Source: Streptococcus parasanguinis
GTDB taxonomy: Bacteria; Bacillota; Bacilli; Lactobacillales; Streptococcaceae
Direction of reading: 5' to 3'
Assembly: GCF_032163505.1 (NCBI RefSeq)
Contig: NZ_CP134147.1
Span: 1,888,501-1,952,500 of the forward strand
Length of the DNA: 64,000 nucleotides
In this document: positions 1-12,677 of the stretch, piece by piece
Numbering within the stretch: the first letter of the stretch is position 1
Layout of the letters: each line of letters begins with the position of its first letter
Program-made: the position numbers and the translations under genes
Notes under the pieces: model-generated
Told to the model about the DNA's origin: nothing
The model's database searches: none
Seen by the model: only the letters and a program-made list of their open reading frames with translations

Positions 1-3000
1 TGTTGATACTGATTCAGATGTTGATACTGATTCGGATGTAGATGCAGATTCGGACGTTGAAACCGACTCGGAAGCTGACGCTGACTCGGATGCTGAAACT
101 GATTCTGAGGTTGAAACTGATTCTGATGCTGAAACTGACTCTGAAGTCGAGACTGATTCGGACGTAGAGACCGATTCAAAGGTTGAAACTGATTCTGAGG
201 TAGATGCCGACTCGGATGCTGAAACTGATTCAGAGGTTGAGACTGATTCGGATGTTGACGCTGACTCAGAGGTCGATACTGACTCTGATGTCGAAACTGA
301 TTCAGACGTTGATGCTGACTCAGATGTCGAGACTGATTCGGACGTTGATACTGACTCAGACGCTGAAACTGATTCGGATGTTGAAACTGATTCTGAGGTT
401 GAAACCGATTCGGATGCTGATACTGATTCGGACGTTGAAACCGACTCAGACGCCGACACTGATTCTGAGGCTGATGTTGATTCGGACGTTGAAACTGACT
501 CTGACGTTGATACAGATTCTGATGTAGATGCTGACTCTGATGTCGAGAGTGATTCAGAAGCAGATGCAGATTCGGATGTTGACACCGACTCAGATGTAGA
601 TATCGACTCAGATGTAGATATCGACTCAGACGTCGAGACTGATTCGGACGTAGATACTGATTCGGACGTAGATACTGATTCGGACGTAGATACTGATTCG
701 GACGCAGAAACTGATTCAGATGTAGACACTGATTCAGATACAGAAACCGACTCGGATGTTGAGACTGATTCTGATGTCGAGAGTGATTCAGAAGCAGATG
801 CTGATTCGGATGTTGATACTGACTCAGACGCAGAAGCTGATTCAGAGGCTGACGCTGACTCAGATGCAGAAACTGATTCGGATGTCGATTCCGATTCAGA
901 CGTAGACACTGATTCAGATACAGAAACCGACTCGGATGTCGACATTGATTCAGACGTTGATACTAATTCAGATACAGAAACCGACTCGGATGTCGACACT
1001 GATTCAGACGTTGATACTGATTCAGACGCTGAGACTGACTCGGAATCTGATGCTGACTCAGAGGTTGATGCTGATTCAGAAGTTGACGCTGACTCGGACG
1101 CAGAGGCTGATTCTGACATTGAAACCGACTCTGAAGTCGAAACTGACACCGAAGCAGAGACTGACTGACTTTCAGATACTGAGGTGCTCAACGATGCTGA
1201 CAATGATTCAGAGGTCGAGATTGATTCAGACGTAGATACTGACTCAGAGGTAGAAACTGATTCAGAAGTAGACACTGATTCAGACGCTGATACTGACTCA
1301 GACGCAGAAGCTGATTCGGATGTTGATACTGACTCGGATGTTGACACTGACTCGGATGTTGATACTGACTCTGACGTCGAGACTGATTCAGAAATAGACA
1401 CTGACTCAGATTTCGAGATTGATTCTGACGCTGAAACCGACTCAGACGTAGATGCTGACTCAGACGATGAAACTGACTCTGATGCCGAGACTGATTCAGA
1501 GGTTGAAACTGACTCAGACGCAGATACTGATTCAGAAGTAGACACTGATTTGGATGTTGAAACCGACTCAGAAGCTGAAATTGACTCAGATGTTGAGACA
1601 GACTCGGATGTAGAAACTGACTCAGAGGTTGAAACTGATTCTGAGGTAGATGCTGACTCTGATGTCGAGACTGATTCGGATGTTGATACTGATTCAGATA
1701 CAGAAACCGATTCAGACGCTGACAATGATTCAGATGTCGAGATTGATTCAGACGTAGAGACTGATCCGGATGTTGATACTGATTCAGATGTTGATACTGA
1801 TTCGGATGTAGATGCAGATTCGGACGTTGAAACCCACTCGGAAGCTGACGCTGACTCGGATGCTGAAACTGATTCTGAGGTTGAAACTGATTCTGATGCT
1901 GAAACTGACTCGGATGTCGATACCGACTCAGACGTTGATGCTGACTCGGATGCTGAAACTGATTCAGAGGTTGAGACTGATTCTGAAGCAGAGGCTGATT
2001 CGGACGTTGAGACTGACTCGGATGTCGACACCGATTCAGACGTAGACACTGATTCAGAAGTTGACACTGATTCAGAAGCTGACGCTGACTCAGACGCAGA
2101 AGCTGATTCAGAAGCTGACGCTGACTCAGACGCAGAAGCTGATTCAGAGGCTGACGCTGACTCAGATGCAGAAACTGATTCGGACGTTGATACTGACTCA
2201 GACGCTGAAACTGATTCGGATGTTGATACTGATTCGGACGCTGAGACTGACTCAGAGGTTGAGACTGATTCGGATGTTGATACTGATTCAGATACAGAAA
2301 CCGATTCGGACGTTGATACTGATTCAGACGCCGACAATGATTCAGATGTCGAGATTGATTCAGACGTAGAGACTGATTCGGATGTTGATGCAGATTCGGA
2401 CGTTGAGACCGACTCAGACGTCGATACCGATTCAGAGGCTGAAACTGACTCAGAGACTGATGCTGACTCAGAGACTGATGCTGACTCAGAGACTGATGCT
2501 GACTCAGAGACTGATGCTGACTCAGAGGCTGACACTGATTCTGATACAGAAACCGATTCAGACGTTGATACTGACTCGGACGCAGATGCTGACTCAGACG
2601 TTGATACAGATTCTGATGTAGATGCTGACTCGGATGTTGAGACTGATTCAGATGTTGAAACTGATTCAGATGTTGAAACTGATTCAGACGCTGACAATGA
2701 CTCTGAAGTCGACACCGATTCAGACGTTGATACTGACTCAGATGCTGACAATGACTCAGACACCGATACTGATTCTGATACAGAAACCGATTCAGAAGTC
2801 GAAACGGACTCGGATGTTGAAACTGATTCAGACGTAGACACTGATTCAGACGTAGACACTGATTCAGATACAGAAACCGACTCGGATGTTGACACCGATT
2901 CAGACGTAGACACTGATTCAGACGCTGAGACTGACTCTGAGGTTGATGCCGATTCTGATGTCGATGCCGATTCAGAGGTTGAGACTGACTCAGAGGTTGA

Positions 3001-3190
3001 AACTGATTCTGATGAAGATGCTGACTCTGATGTCGAAACTGATTCAGAAGCAGAAGCTGATTCGGATGTCGACACCGATTCAGAGGTAGAAACCGATACC
3101 GAAGTAGAGGCAGATTGGCTCTCCAATACGGAAGTGCTCAACGATGCTGATTTTCTAGCGGACTCACTCAAAGATACTGATGCAGACTCA
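1..3190 (-). repeat. 18-bp periodic DNA encoding a Ser/Glu hexapeptide stalk
   Basis: Read on the minus strand, nearly every second codon is Ser, and a Glu codon recurs about every sixth residue, giving a SESxSx hexad with x mainly Val, Thr or Ala. This is about 177 hexads within the window. The proximal stalk (about 3190-3730) lacks the regular Glu and is richer in SQS and SAS. The Glu periodicity differs from the mostly neutral stalk of the neighbouring SRR protein. Confidence 0.85.
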
Positions 3191-6081
3191 GACTGCGATT
3201 GACTCACTGATTTTGAAGCCGACTCGCGAGTCGATTGACTTAGTGACTCTGATACCGACTGTGAAAGCGATGCTGATGCTGACTGACTCACTGAAACAGA
3301 GGCGCTCGTTGAAGCGGATGTCGAACTTGAGACAGACTGGCTAACCACTTTGGATACACTTGCTGATACCGAAGCAGACTGCAAGCCACTGACACTTGCG
3401 GATGCTGATTCCGAAACTTTCACAGATTCAGATTTTCTTGTCGATACAGATTGACTCGTTGAAGCGGATTGAGATTGAGAAACCTCCTTGCTCAACGATT
3501 GACTGCGAGATAAACTAGCTTGAGCTGAGACACTTGCAGAAGCTGATTGGCTTAGTGAAGCTGACAAACTTTGTGAGCGAACCGAGCTCAGTGACTGGCT
3601 CAATGAAACGCTCTGCTGAGCCGATACGCTCTGTGATTGCTTCGCACTTAAGGACTGACTGATCGATTGCGAAGTCTTCGTAGATGCACTCTGACTGTTT
3701 GATACAGACTGGCTGTGATCACTATCTGACAATTTCACAGCTACAACATTGGTCGTACTATCTTTATAAGTAATGGTGACTGTACCATCACTATTAACCG
3801 TATAGGACTTAATCCGGTTGGCCACCTCTGGGTTGACTGCCGATACAGCTGCAATCACCTTGCTCTTATCTGCATCTGTCAATGCAGTTAGACTCGTCAC
3901 CTGAATAGTGCTTGTCGGCGCCACACCTGGCGTACGATCAGCGAGACGCCCTTGGGTAATCCGAATCTCACCCAAACCGTTTGGACGGTTCATATTGGAG
4001 GCATTGTCAATAGCCGCGACGTTGCGTTGCCATGTATTTCGGTAGGTATGGTAAAGGTCATCCTTCAAATGAATGGTCGTTGTGATGGTTGCAGGGTTCG
4101 CACTGGTAGCCGTAATATCTCCCGTGATAGGAGCAATATCACCTGTCCCATACTGGCTGCCACCAAAGAAATTCCCGTTCAAGGCATTGTCGTTCAGATC
4201 CGCTCGTGCAACGACTTTCATTTCTTTCAACTTGCCACTATCGTCCGTCGCTGTAAAGGTCACAACCGCATCATCACCAGCGTAAATAGTATAATTCTTC
4301 CCACCACCTTCAAGAGGGGTTGATTTCGGTTCCACACCATTGACGGTCAACTTAGCCGTCACTTCAGGACGTGTGGCATCTGTTACAGCAACCATGTTAC
4401 TGGCATCGGAATAAACTGCATGGTCCCCATACAGAATGCGAGCCTTAGCCGTTACGCCACCCGTTTGCAAGGGAGCATTCGGTGTTACGATCGCTTGTCC
4501 AGAAGCATCTGCCACAGCTGTTCCCACTTCGTCGTCATTATTGTATAGAACGACTGTAGAACCTGGCTCAGCTCCCGTCACCGTTACAGGCGTCTGTGTG
4601 TAAGCCTTATCCAATAATCTCGTTTCAACAGTTGGTGCTGCAAGTCGCTTCACTGGAGCCGTCACATCATTTGTAGTGTTATCTTTATAGGTAATGGTCA
4701 CCACACCAGATGATGAAACGGAATAAGATTTAAAGTCCTTTGAAGTGGCAATATTGGGGTTAGCAGTCTTAAACGCTTCCCAAATCTTCTCTTTTTCAGC
4801 CTGGGCCAAGTTAGTAGTATCATTGACAAAAGTCGCTGTCGTCACAGCCGTAATCGGATTACGAATGCCATCATTTTGCGGCAAAACCTGAATGCGTAGC
4901 GTTCGTGTCACTGACTGCCTAGCCGTATTGGTCACTACAAAAGAAACATTATAAATTTTCCCAGGCGTTACGACCTCTGTCTGCCCAACAGTTCCCATGA
5001 TATTAAAGGCCACTGCACTATTTTTCAAGGCCGACGTCTGAGGCACATTGATGCCATTCACACGATCACTACCAGAAGCGTAGCCAATGCTCTTAATACT
5101 ATTTCGTGTAGGAATGGTTTCCACAACATTATAAGCCTGATTAATGTAATCAGAGTTATAAACAGAAATCAAGGCATTGTTGGCTGGCCCTAAATTATAC
5201 TGGGGTGCACGGAGACTGGTATCAGCATCTATACGATTCCCGTTACGTGGATCCCGTTGGCCAGATGTCGCACGAAGCACCGCATTGGCCAAGCGATTGC
5301 GAGCACTCTTTGCTTGACTTTCTACAGCATCCATTTGAATTGCGGGATTGGACAAACCAGTACGAATAGCTTCTAAAGCCAGATCTCCACTTTCAATAGC
5401 AGATTCCGTCCCAGGGATTTCCAAAGCCTGCGCACGATAGGTGTATAAATCCAAAGCCAAAACTTGCAGACGCTTCACCTGGTCTTCCGAGCGAGTGTTT
5501 TGAGCCTCTGCTACTTTCTCACTCGTTTCAGGAGTAGCTACATGAATAGCATCATTCTCCGAGAGAGTGCTACTAGCAAATTCTGATGTGGACTGACTCG
5601 CTGAATTACTAACAACATGTGATTCGCTCAAAGAAACCGACTGAGACAAAGAAAGGCTGTCACTAGCTGACTCTGAAAATGAGATGGATTCACTCATGGA
5701 GTGATTCGCTGACACAGAGTCTGTGGTAGACGTCGTTCCCAAGACAAAGCTATCTTGTCCAACCACACCGGTCGATGGGCTGATTTCAGACCCAACAGTC
5801 GCATTCATTTCATTTTCCTCGGCAAATACTGGATTGGCAACCGTTGTCGCCCCAGCCAGAGCCCCTAGCACAACCATCCCTTTGACCAGATCCGCAGGCA
5901 TAGAGTGTGATGATGCTTCGTATTGAACCACGATGTTTTCATCCACACCACCTCGCATGACACGAAATAGGCCTAACCGCGAGACAGATGCCCGTACCCA
6001 ATTCTTTCCTGATTTGATTAATTTATAACGTGTGATTCGTTCCGTTTCGCGAAAATCACCCTTCGAACGTTTAAAAAACAT
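1..6081 (-). CDS. Serine-rich repeat (SRR) surface glycoprotein, C-terminus beyond window
   Basis: The frame is open from the ATG at 6081 to the window edge (about 2027 codons; no in-frame stop found by reading codons). The N-terminus is the long KxYKxGKxW-type signal of SRR adhesins exported by the accessory SecA2/SecY2 system ([20 protein letters not shown] then [12 protein letters not shown], hydrophobic core, VFAEE near residue 87). Next come a short Ser-rich stretch, a non-repetitive adhesin region (about residues 150-780) and the Ser-rich stalk (about 785 onward). The non-repeat part holds two similar units, each ending TITYKD plus a short tail (DNA about 4660-4880 and 3720-3930). The family is O-glycosylated on Ser/Thr and anchored by LPxTG, but the anchor, glycosyltransferases and accessory Sec genes would lie off the left edge. 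Expected role: host or bacterial adhesion and biofilm. The ligand cannot be told from sequence. Confidence 0.93.
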   Translation of the reverse strand, partial: MFFKRSKGDFRETERITRYKLIKSGKNWVRASVSRLGLFRVMRGGVDENIVVQYEASSHSMPADLVKGMVVLGALAGATTVANPVFAEENEMNATVGSEISPSTGVVGQDSFVLGTTSTTDSVSANHSMSESISFSESASDSLSLSQSVSLSESHVVSNSASQSTSEFASSTLSENDAIHVATPETSEKVAEAQNTRSEDQVKRLQVLALDLYTYRAQALEIPGTESAIESGDLALEAIRTGLSNPAIQMDAVESQAKSARNRLANAVLRATSGQRDPRNGNRIDADTSLRAPQYNLGPANNALISVYNSDYINQAYNVVETIPTRNSIKSIGYASGSDRVNGINVPQTSALKNSAVAFNIMGTVGQTEVVTPGKIYNVSFVVTNTARQSVTRTLRIQVLPQNDGIRNPITAVTTATFVNDTTNLAQAEKEKIWEAFKTANPNIATSKDFKSYSVSSSGVVTITYKDNTTNDVTAPVKRLAAPTVETRLLDKAYTQTPVTVTGAEPGSTVVLYNNDDEVGTAVADASGQAIVTPNAPLQTGGVTAKARILYGDHAVYSDASNMVAVTDATRPEVTAKLTVNGVEPKSTPLEGGGKNYTIYAGDDAVVTFTATDDSGKLKEMKVVARADLNDNALNGNFFGGSQYGTGDIAPITGDITATSANPATITTTIHLKDDLYHTYRNTWQRNVAAIDNASNMNRPNGLGEIRITQGRLADRTPGVAPTSTIQVTSLTALTDADKSKVIAAVSAVNPEVANRIKSYTVNSDGTVTITYKDSTTNVVAVKLSDSDHSQSVSNSQSASTKTSQSISQSLSAKQSQSVSAQQSVSLSQSLSSVRSQSLSASLSQSASASVSAQASLSRSQSLSKEVSQSQSASTSQSVSTRKSESVKVSESASASVSGLQSASVSASVSKVVSQSVSSSTSASTSASVSVSQSASASLSQSVSESLSQSTRESASKSVSQSQSESASVSLSESARKSASLSTSVLESQSASTSVSVSTSESVSTSESASASESVSTSESASSSESVSTSESVSTSESASTSESASTSESVSASESVSTSESVSTSESVSVSESVSTSESVSTSESVSTSESVSTSESVSVSESVSVSESLSASESVSTSESVSTSESLSASESVSTSESVSTSESVSTSESASTSESVSTSESASASESVSTSESVSVSESVSASESASVSESASVSESASVSESASVSESVSASESVSTSESVSTSESASTSESVSTSESISTSESLSASESVSTSESVSVSESVSTSESVSTSESVSASESVSTSESVSASESVSTSESVSASESASASESASASESASASESASASESASASESVSTSESVSTSESVSTSESVSTSESASASESVSTSESVSASESASTSESVSTSESVSASESVSTSESVSASESASASEWVSTSESASTSESVSTSESVSTSGSVSTSESISTSESLSASESVSVSESVSTSESVSTSESASTSESVSTSESVSTSESVSTSESISASESVSTSKSVSTSESVSASESVSTSESVSASESVSSSESASTSESVSASESISKSESVSISESVSTSESVSTSESVSTSESVSTSESASASESVSASESVSTSESVSTSESVSTSESISTSESLSASLSTSVSESQSVSASVSVSTSESVSMSESASASESASTSESASTSESASDSESVSASESVSTSESVSTSESVSVSELVSTSESMSTSESVSVSESVSTSESESTSESVSASESASASESASASESVSTSESASASESLSTSESVSTSESVSVSESVSTSESVSASESVSTSESVSTSESVSTSESVSTSESISTSESISTSESVSTSESASASESLSTSESASTSESVSTSESVSTSESTSASESVSASESVSTSESVSASESVSTSESVSTSESVSASESVSTSESVSTSESASTSESVSTSESVSTSESASTSESVSTSESVSASESASTSESVSTFESVSTSESVSTSESVSASESVSTSESVSASESASASESVSTSESASTSESVSTSESVST

Positions 6082-6111
6082 GTCCGCTCCTTAAAAATAA
6101 GATATCGAGTT

Positions 6112-6139
6112 ATTATACACTAATTTTCCCCAAAAGTAA
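6112..6139 (-). promoter_or_regulatory. Probable promoter of the first SRR gene
   Basis: TATAAT at 6112-6117 with a weak TTACTT -35 at 6134-6139 and 16-nt spacing, about 30 nt upstream of the ATG. An AAGGAG ribosome site precedes the start. Confidence 0.55.
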
Positions 6140-6177
6140 CTAATTAAGACTAGTTTTTAACATAAAAAACAGCACAC

Positions 6178-6205
6178 AAAAAGAGAACCCGGAGGTTCTC
6201 TTTTT
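6178..6205 (-). terminator. Intrinsic terminator after the second SRR gene
   Basis: Near-perfect hairpin (AAAGAGAACC, TCCG loop, GGTTCTCTTT) with T-rich flank, between the stop of the SRR gene at 6263 and the promoter of the next SRR gene. It suggests the two SRR genes are separate transcripts. Confidence 0.8.
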
Positions 6206-6262
6206 GGATCCTTTTTCATTTCCCACATACCTGAAATGACCGAATCAAATTAGGATAGAAGA

Positions 6263-9200
6263 TTATTTTTCATCTTCTTTTTTGCGGCTTCCAAGTGCTG
6301 CAACCCCTGCAACCCCTGCAACTGCTCCAAGAAGAGCTGAAGCTACAGATCCTGTTTCACCAGTATTTGGAAGTTGTTCAAGAGCTGGAGCTGGTTTAGC
6401 TGGTTGCTCAGGAACTGGGTTCACTGGTGTATTAGGTGTTGGATCTACCGGTGTGTTTGGTGTTGGATCCATTGGTTTATTAGGTGTTGGATCTACCGGA
6501 GTATTTGGTGTTGGAGTTGGTGGCACCGGAGTATTTGGTGTTGGAGTTGGTGGCACTGGAGTGTTTGGTGTTGGAACGTTTGGAGTCTTCACAAGTTTGT
6601 AAACATAAGTAACGTTCTTATCACCTTCGATAACTTTACCAGTTGTTGGGTCAGTTGTTGTCAAGTGACCTTCACCGTCAACGTTACCTACTGGGTAGTT
6701 ACCTTGTGGTACCAATTCATAGACTTTACCATCTGCAGTTGTGATTGTCTTAGGACGGTTATCCACAACTGTATCGTAGTCTTTACCTACTGGTTGGTCT
6801 TTTTCATCCACTACTGAAGTCTTGATAGTGTTACCATTTTCATCTACATAGTGAACGTATACATTACCCTTAGGTTGTACAGGTTCTTCGACAAGTTTGT
6901 AGATGTAAGTAACGTCTTTACGTCCTTCAACCACTTTACCAGTTGTTGGGTCTGTTGATTCAAGGTGACCTTGAGTATCTACTTTACCAACTGTGTAGTT
7001 TCCGACTGGTACGATTTCGTAAGTTTTACCTTCGAATCTAATGTACTGTGGACGGTTGTCTTCAACAGTGTTGTAGTCTTTACCTACTGGTTGGTCTAAC
7101 TCATCTGTTACTGATTCTTTAATGGTATTACCTTCAGTATCTTTGTAGTGTACGTATACGCTACCCTTAGGTTGAGTTGGTTCTTCCTTCACTTCTTTGT
7201 AAACGTAAGTGATGATTGAACGTGGTTTATCAACTTTACCTTTAATTGGATCAGATGATTCCAAGTGTCCATCGCCATCAACTTTACCTACTGGGTAGTC
7301 ACCTTTCGGTACGATCTTGTATGTCTTACCGTCTGGAGTCTTGATAGTATTAGGTTTTTCACCTTCCTCAGTTGTGTTATATGGTGTGTCATATGGTGAG
7401 TTTGGTGTGTCTTGACGAGGTTTTTGAATTTCTTTACCATTTTCGTCTACGTAAGTGATGATTACGTCACCTTCTTTAGGTTTCGTTGGATCTTCTTTCA
7501 CTTCTTTGTAAACGTAAGTGATGATTGAACGTGGTTTATCAACTTTGCCTTTAATTGGATCAGATGATTCCAAGTGTCCATCGCCATCAACTTTACCTAC
7601 TGGGTAGTCACCTTTCGGTACGATCTTGTATGTCTTACCGTCTGGAGTCTTGATAGTATTAGGTTTTTCACCTTCCTCAGTTGTGTTATATGGTGTGTCA
7701 TATGGTGAGTTTGGTGTGTCTTGACGAGGTTTTTGAATTTCTTTACCATTTTCGTCTACGTAAGTGATGATTACGTCACCTTCTTTAGGTTTCGTTGGAT
7801 CTTCTTTAACCTCTTTATAAACATAAGTAATCTTAGAAACTGGTTTTTCTACTTTACCTTTGATTGGATCAGAAGTTTCAAGATGTCCTTCACTATCAAC
7901 TTTACCTACCGGATAATCACCAGCCGGTACACGTTCGTATTTCTTACCTTCAAACTCAATGTACTTAGGTTGTTCATCGTTCTCAGTAGTGTCATAAGGC
8001 GTGTTGTAGTCTGACTTAGGAGTATCTTGACGTTGGACTTTAATTTCCTTACCATCATTCTCACGGATATAAGTAATAATAACTTCACCTTGAGGTTTTT
8101 CACTTTCAGAATTTGATGAAGAGTTAGATGCTGATTGTGATACAGATGTAGAAAGTGATGTTGAAGCTGATGTGCTCAATGATGCTGATTGACTAGCTGA
8201 TACAGAAGCTGATGCTGAAGCCGATGTACTCAATGACGCTGATTGACTAGCTGATACAGAAGCTGACTCAGACGCTGATGTACTCAATGATGCTGATTGA
8301 CTAGCTGATACAGAAGCTGACTCAGACGCTGATGTACTCAATGACGCTGATTGGCTTGCTGAAGTAGATGCTGATGCTGAAGCCGATGTGCTCAATGATG
8401 CTGATTGGCTCGCAGATACGCTTGCTGATTCAGACGCTGATGTACTCAATGACGCTGATTGGCTCGCAGATACGCTTGCTGATTCAGACGCTGATGTGCT
8501 CAATGATGCTGACGCTGACTCAGATGCTGAAACAGATTCAGACGTTGATGTTGAAGCTGATTCTGATGCTGACTCAGACGCTGATGTTGATTCAGAAACT
8601 GATTGGCTTGTTGAAGCTGATTGTGATTCTGAAACAGATTGCGAAGCTGATTCTGATGCTGATGCTGATGTGCTCAATGACGCTGATTGGCTTGCTGATA
8701 CGCTTGCTGACTCAGACGCTGATGTGCTCAATGATGCTGATTGACTTGCTGATACTGATGCTGACGCTGAAGCCGATGTACTCAATGACGCTGATTGACT
8801 TGCTGATACTGATGCTGACTCAGAAGCTGATGTGCTCAATGATGCTGATTGGCTTGCTGAAGTAGATGCTGATGCTGAAGCCGATGTACTCAATGACGCT
8901 GATTGGCTTGCTGAAGTAGATGCTGATGCTGAAGCCGATGTACTCAATGACGCTGATTGACTTGCTGAAGTAGATGCTGATGCTGAAGCCGATGTACTCA
9001 ATGACGCTGATTGGCTTGCTGATACGCTTGCTGACTCTTGCGCTGATGTGCTCAACGATGCTGACTCAGATGCCGATACTGACGCTGATTCTGATGCTGA
9101 TTGGCTTGCTGATTCTTGCGCCGACGTGCTCAACGACGATGACTCAGATGCTGATACCGATGCTGATTCCTGTACTGATTCAGACAATGATGTAGAAGCT

Positions 9201-12200
9201 TGTTCTGATACAGACTGTGAGTTAGATACAACTTCTGATAATGATTGTGAAGCTGATTCTGATGCTGAATTTGAACCTGAATCTGATTGAGATTCGTCTT
9301 TCAACTTATAGATATAAGTAACATTCTTCTCACCTGAAGCCACTTTACCAGTCGTATCATCATCACCTGTCCAGTGACCTTGGCTGTCAACTTGACCTAC
9401 TGGGTAATTACCAGCTTCTACAAGTTCGTAAGTTTTACCTTCAAATTTAATTTCTTTAGGACGATTATCTACTACAGTATCATAATCCTTATCAAGTGGT
9501 TGATCTTGCTCATCAATAACAGATCCCATGATCGTATTTCCGTTAATATCTTTATAATGAACAAAGACACTTCCAACTTCTTCATAAACGTAAGTAATGG
9601 TTGATTTTGGTTTGTCAACTTTACCAGTAATAGGGTCTGAAGACTTCAAATGACCGTTTTCATCAACATCTCCTACTGGGTAATCACCTTTAGGTACAAT
9701 CTTATATGTCTTACCATCAGTGGTCTTGATGATATTTGGTTTTTCACCTTTTTCAGTTGTATCATATGGTGTATCATATGGAGATTTAGGTGTATCTTGA
9801 CGAGATTTTTGGATTTCGTTACCTTTCGTATCTACATAAGTGATAACAACTTCACCTTCTTTTGGTGTTTCTTTCACTTTATAGATATACGTTACATTTT
9901 TATCTTCTTTAGCAACTGAACCTTTAACATCATCTGAAGTTGTAAGGTGACCATCTGAGTCGACTTGACCAACAGTATATGTACCTGCTGGTACCAACTC
10001 ATAAGTTTTACCGTTGTACTCAATTGTATCTGGACGGTTATCTACTACTGTGTCATATGCTTTGTTGATAGGTTGTTTATCTTCATCTGTTACTGAAGCT
10101 TTAATAGTTGTTCCTTCAGTATCTTTATAGTGAACGTAAACACTTCCTTTTTCATCTGACTTAACAAAGTAATAGTTCACATCAGTTGAAGGTTTAACCG
10201 CTGATGTAATTGAGTAGTTATTAGAGAATGATGAATAACCCTTCAAAGTAGAGTATACTTTACCATTTGGTGCTGTTGGGTCATTCGCAACAGATCCTTC
10301 TGCTTGGATTTCTGGAACTTTACCAGCAATGACATTGTAACTGTTATTACCAGCTCCGGCAGGTGTCAATGATGTGCTTGGAGCACCTTTGAATGGACGT
10401 GGATAAGTATGTAGAGTTCCGTCCATTTGTTTATAAGTATCTGTCTCAGTAGCAGACTGCCAACCAGTGATAATGAGTGATTTACTTCCAGCTGTTTCGT
10501 TGACTTCAATATAGTAGTCACCATTTTTGCTGTTTACTTTTGTAACTTTTGTCTCATCAGCTTTCCACTCTTCAGCAGCTTTGTTAACTTTACTTGTATA
10601 GATGAGTGTGTACTTCGATACATCTTCAGTACCAATATCTGATGTCGCAAAGTTGTTAACCTGAGATGGATCAAGAGCGTAGAATTTCGTTACAGTTGAG
10701 CCATCAGTATCAACGATTTCAGAGATACGTTTTACGTAGTAGTGGTTTGCTCCACCTTGAAGTTCGACCAGTTTTTGACCGACAACACCCTTACCAAGGA
10801 TACCAGATGTTTTTTGAGTTGCGTCTGTTGTTGCTGGAACTTGTTTGTACCCCTCAATATTACGATTTCCTGAAGCTGTGAATTGTTGCCCTGCAAGACC
10901 GGTTTGAGTATAGCTTGCAAGAACTGTTTCATTTCCAGTTGGTTTGTATGTTTGACCTTCTGTGTACTTGCTACTGTCAACGACTTTATAGTAAGTTGTT
11001 TGATCAGCTTTCGCATAAGGAACAGAAGTTTGAACGTTTTGTTTGTCTTCACCTTGGTTACCTGGGTAGTTGGTATCACGGATTTGAAGTGTTTCATACT
11101 CAAGGTTCGCATTTACCAATGAGAAGGTTACGTTACCTGGATTAGTTCCGTTAGCAGGTGCGTATGTCAAAGTGTTGGTTACATCAGAGTTGTTGTTGGT
11201 GATGTAGCTTGGAAGTGAGATATTGCTTTCTCCAGCATGAATAGTACGAGTGTAAGCTTCTGTACCATCAGACTTCTTAACGATACGCAAGTAAACATCT
11301 GGGTTAGCTGAAAGGCTACCTGTGATTGCTGAACGGTCCACTGAAAGTGTAGCGTAGTAATCAAAGTTTGTTTTAGCACCAGTAGCTTGGTTTGTTTTAA
11401 GGAATTGCCATACACCGAAAGTGAAACGATCTGTGTTTGGATCCAAAGCATAACCAGCTTCATTGAAGGCTGCATCTTCAATCGTTGCACCATTTGCATT
11501 TGAGATAACCGGCTTAGTAGCTACACTACCAGAAGTAGATGTTGAGATTGGTGCCAACTGAGCTGAAATTGCTGGAGCACCGTTTACTGTTGTGTTTCCA
11601 GTAAATCCTGCTGCAGTCAAGGTTGCCATCATGTCATCTACTGACTTGCTCAAACGTTCGCGTTGGTCTGCGTATGATTGAGCTGAAGCATTGGCATTGA
11701 TCAAGCTGTTGCTTGCTGTCAATTCTGTTTGAACTTTAGCGATGGCAGCTTCAAGTGCTGCTTTCTTTTCTGGAGCTGAAACAGTTGCTGAGTAGTCTCC
11801 TGCAATCTTGTTCAACAATGCTGCTTCTGAAGTGTTTTGTTCCAAAACAACTTTATCTTCAGCTTTCGCTACTGTTGTAGTGCTTTCTACACTTGCTTCA
11901 GAGCCAGCTGCTACAGTTGATTCGCTTGAAGCTGCTGAAAGTTCTGCTGAACCTTGTTCGCTCAATGAAGCTGAGTGAGATACAGATACGCTTGTAGAGG
12001 TTGAAGCACTTGCAGATGCAGAAGCGCTAGCTGATTCTGTTGTTGACTCAGTTGTTGATTCAGACTGAGATTCAGTTGTTGAAGTTGTACCAAGTACTGT
12101 ACTTCCTTGTTCTACAAGAGCCTCACTTGAAAGCTCAGATGCAGTCGCAACATCTGATCCTGTCTCATCTGCTTTTGCAGTGTTCGCTACTGTAGCTGCA

Positions 12201-12442
12201 CCAAGAACAGCACCAGCTGCTACGATCCCTTTGAGCAAGCCACGGCTTGTCATTTCTTTCACTGATACTGCGTCTTCACGCACTTCAGCTACAACAGTCT
12301 CTTCGACTTGACCACGAATGACTTTCAAAAGACCAAAGTTAGAAGTCGCAGCACGCAACCAGTTTTTACCTGATTTGATCAATTTGAAACGAGTCACACG
12401 ATCCGTTTCACGGAATTCACCGTTCGAACGTTTAAAAAACAT
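6263..12442 (-). CDS. SRR glycoprotein with MucBP-like repeats and LPNTG anchor
   Basis: 2059 residues. The KxYKxGKxW signal ([20 protein letters not shown], then SGKNW) ends near residue 90. A short Ser-rich segment (about 115-165) is followed by a predicted helical segment and a beta-rich adhesin region (about 300-760). Three MucBP-like repeats (GxVxVxYxD...YVYK; starts near 763, 857, 955) precede a 400-residue Ser-rich stalk (about 1050-1444). Five more MucBP-like repeats follow (near 1450, 1555, 1659, 1760, 1860), then a Pro-Thr-Asn wall-spanning segment and LPNTG with a hydrophobic tail and basic end. Inferred role: sortase-anchored adhesin exported by the accessory Sec route. The MucBP family is linked to mucin binding in lactobacilli; here that is only inferred. 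MucBP units on both sides of the Ser-rich stalk are unlike the classical GspB/Fap1 plan. RBS AAGGAG lies 6 nt before the ATG. Confidence 0.94.
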   Translation of the reverse strand: MFFKRSNGEFRETDRVTRFKLIKSGKNWLRAATSNFGLLKVIRGQVEETVVAEVREDAVSVKEMTSRGLLKGIVAAGAVLGAATVANTAKADETGSDVATASELSSEALVEQGSTVLGTTSTTESQSESTTESTTESASASASASASTSTSVSVSHSASLSEQGSAELSAASSESTVAAGSEASVESTTTVAKAEDKVVLEQNTSEAALLNKIAGDYSATVSAPEKKAALEAAIAKVQTELTASNSLINANASAQSYADQRERLSKSVDDMMATLTAAGFTGNTTVNGAPAISAQLAPISTSTSGSVATKPVISNANGATIEDAAFNEAGYALDPNTDRFTFGVWQFLKTNQATGAKTNFDYYATLSVDRSAITGSLSANPDVYLRIVKKSDGTEAYTRTIHAGESNISLPSYITNNNSDVTNTLTYAPANGTNPGNVTFSLVNANLEYETLQIRDTNYPGNQGEDKQNVQTSVPYAKADQTTYYKVVDSSKYTEGQTYKPTGNETVLASYTQTGLAGQQFTASGNRNIEGYKQVPATTDATQKTSGILGKGVVGQKLVELQGGANHYYVKRISEIVDTDGSTVTKFYALDPSQVNNFATSDIGTEDVSKYTLIYTSKVNKAAEEWKADETKVTKVNSKNGDYYIEVNETAGSKSLIITGWQSATETDTYKQMDGTLHTYPRPFKGAPSTSLTPAGAGNNSYNVIAGKVPEIQAEGSVANDPTAPNGKVYSTLKGYSSFSNNYSITSAVKPSTDVNYYFVKSDEKGSVYVHYKDTEGTTIKASVTDEDKQPINKAYDTVVDNRPDTIEYNGKTYELVPAGTYTVGQVDSDGHLTTSDDVKGSVAKEDKNVTYIYKVKETPKEGEVVITYVDTKGNEIQKSRQDTPKSPYDTPYDTTEKGEKPNIIKTTDGKTYKIVPKGDYPVGDVDENGHLKSSDPITGKVDKPKSTITYVYEEVGSVFVHYKDINGNTIMGSVIDEQDQPLDKDYDTVVDNRPKEIKFEGKTYELVEAGNYPVGQVDSQGHWTGDDDTTGKVASGEKNVTYIYKLKDESQSDSGSNSASESASQSLSEVVSNSQSVSEQASTSLSESVQESASVSASESSSLSTSAQESASQSASESASVSASESASLSTSAQESASVSASQSASLSTSASASASTSASQSASLSTSASASASTSASQSASLSTSASASASTSASQSASLSTSASESASVSASQSASLSTSASASASVSASQSASLSTSASESASVSASQSASLSTSASASESASQSVSESQSASTSQSVSESTSASESASESASTSTSESVSASESASASLSTSASESASVSASQSASLSTSASESASVSASQSASLSTSASASASTSASQSASLSTSASESASVSASQSASLSTSASESASVSASQSASLSTSASASASVSASQSASLSTSASTSLSTSVSQSASNSSSNSESEKPQGEVIITYIRENDGKEIKVQRQDTPKSDYNTPYDTTENDEQPKYIEFEGKKYERVPAGDYPVGKVDSEGHLETSDPIKGKVEKPVSKITYVYKEVKEDPTKPKEGDVIITYVDENGKEIQKPRQDTPNSPYDTPYNTTEEGEKPNTIKTPDGKTYKIVPKGDYPVGKVDGDGHLESSDPIKGKVDKPRSIITYVYKEVKEDPTKPKEGDVIITYVDENGKEIQKPRQDTPNSPYDTPYNTTEEGEKPNTIKTPDGKTYKIVPKGDYPVGKVDGDGHLESSDPIKGKVDKPRSIITYVYKEVKEEPTQPKGSVYVHYKDTEGNTIKESVTDELDQPVGKDYNTVEDNRPQYIRFEGKTYEIVPVGNYTVGKVDTQGHLESTDPTTGKVVEGRKDVTYIYKLVEEPVQPKGNVYVHYVDENGNTIKTSVVDEKDQPVGKDYDTVVDNRPKTITTADGKVYELVPQGNYPVGNVDGEGHLTTTDPTTGKVIEGDKNVTYVYKLVKTPNVPTPNTPVPPTPTPNTPVPPTPTPNTPVDPTPNKPMDPTPNTPVDPTPNTPVNPVPEQPAKPAPALEQLPNTGETGSVASALLGAVAGVAGVAALGSRKKEDEK
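7191..7808 (-). repeat. Two 309-bp tandem direct repeats (MucBP units)
   Basis: 7191-7499 and 7500-7808 are almost identical; by eye I found one silent difference (ACC versus GCC context near 7240 and 7549). Each encodes 103 residues, one MucBP-like unit beginning [15 protein letters not shown]. The near identity implies recent duplication or gene conversion. Confidence 0.9.
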
Positions 12443-12477
12443 TTCTGTCTCCTTATTACATTTTTTATTTCCCTTAC

Positions 12478-12483
12478 ATTATA
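12478..12483 (-). promoter_or_regulatory. Probable -10 box of the second SRR gene
   Basis: TATAAT about 36 nt upstream of the SRR start codon. No convincing -35 at standard spacing, so promoter strength is uncertain. Confidence 0.45.
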
Positions 12484-12645
12484 GACTAATCTGTCGATTT
12501 TTGGAAGCAATTATCCTTAATTATTGCTATTTTTTTATAATTTTTGTTTTAGATAGTAATAAAATCGTTTTCAGTAGGATCAATTTGTTAAACCGGGGCA
12601 TTTTTTTGAAAAACCTATAATACTTTGACTTTAGAGGTAAAACAA

Positions 12646-12670
12646 AAAGCCCCATTTAATTGGGACTTTT
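12646..12670 (-). terminator. Intrinsic terminator of gltX
   Basis: Hairpin AGTCCC / GGGGCT with an AT loop, followed on the minus strand by a T run, directly after the gltX stop at 12678. Confidence 0.7.
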
Positions 12671-12677
12671 CTGATAA

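Noticed and set aside
1..3190. CRISPR-like array, because of short regular repeats
   Set aside because: The 18-bp period has no spacers and encodes an uninterrupted peptide repeat. The same applies to 8100-9290 and 44270-44900.
1184..3202. 672-residue plus-strand ORF of Asp-Ser/Glu repeats resembling SdrD-type SD repeats
   Set aside because: It is the antisense of the Ser-rich stalk (TCN codons read as NGA). It has no RBS, signal or anchor, and the minus-strand frame continues a genuine SRR gene.
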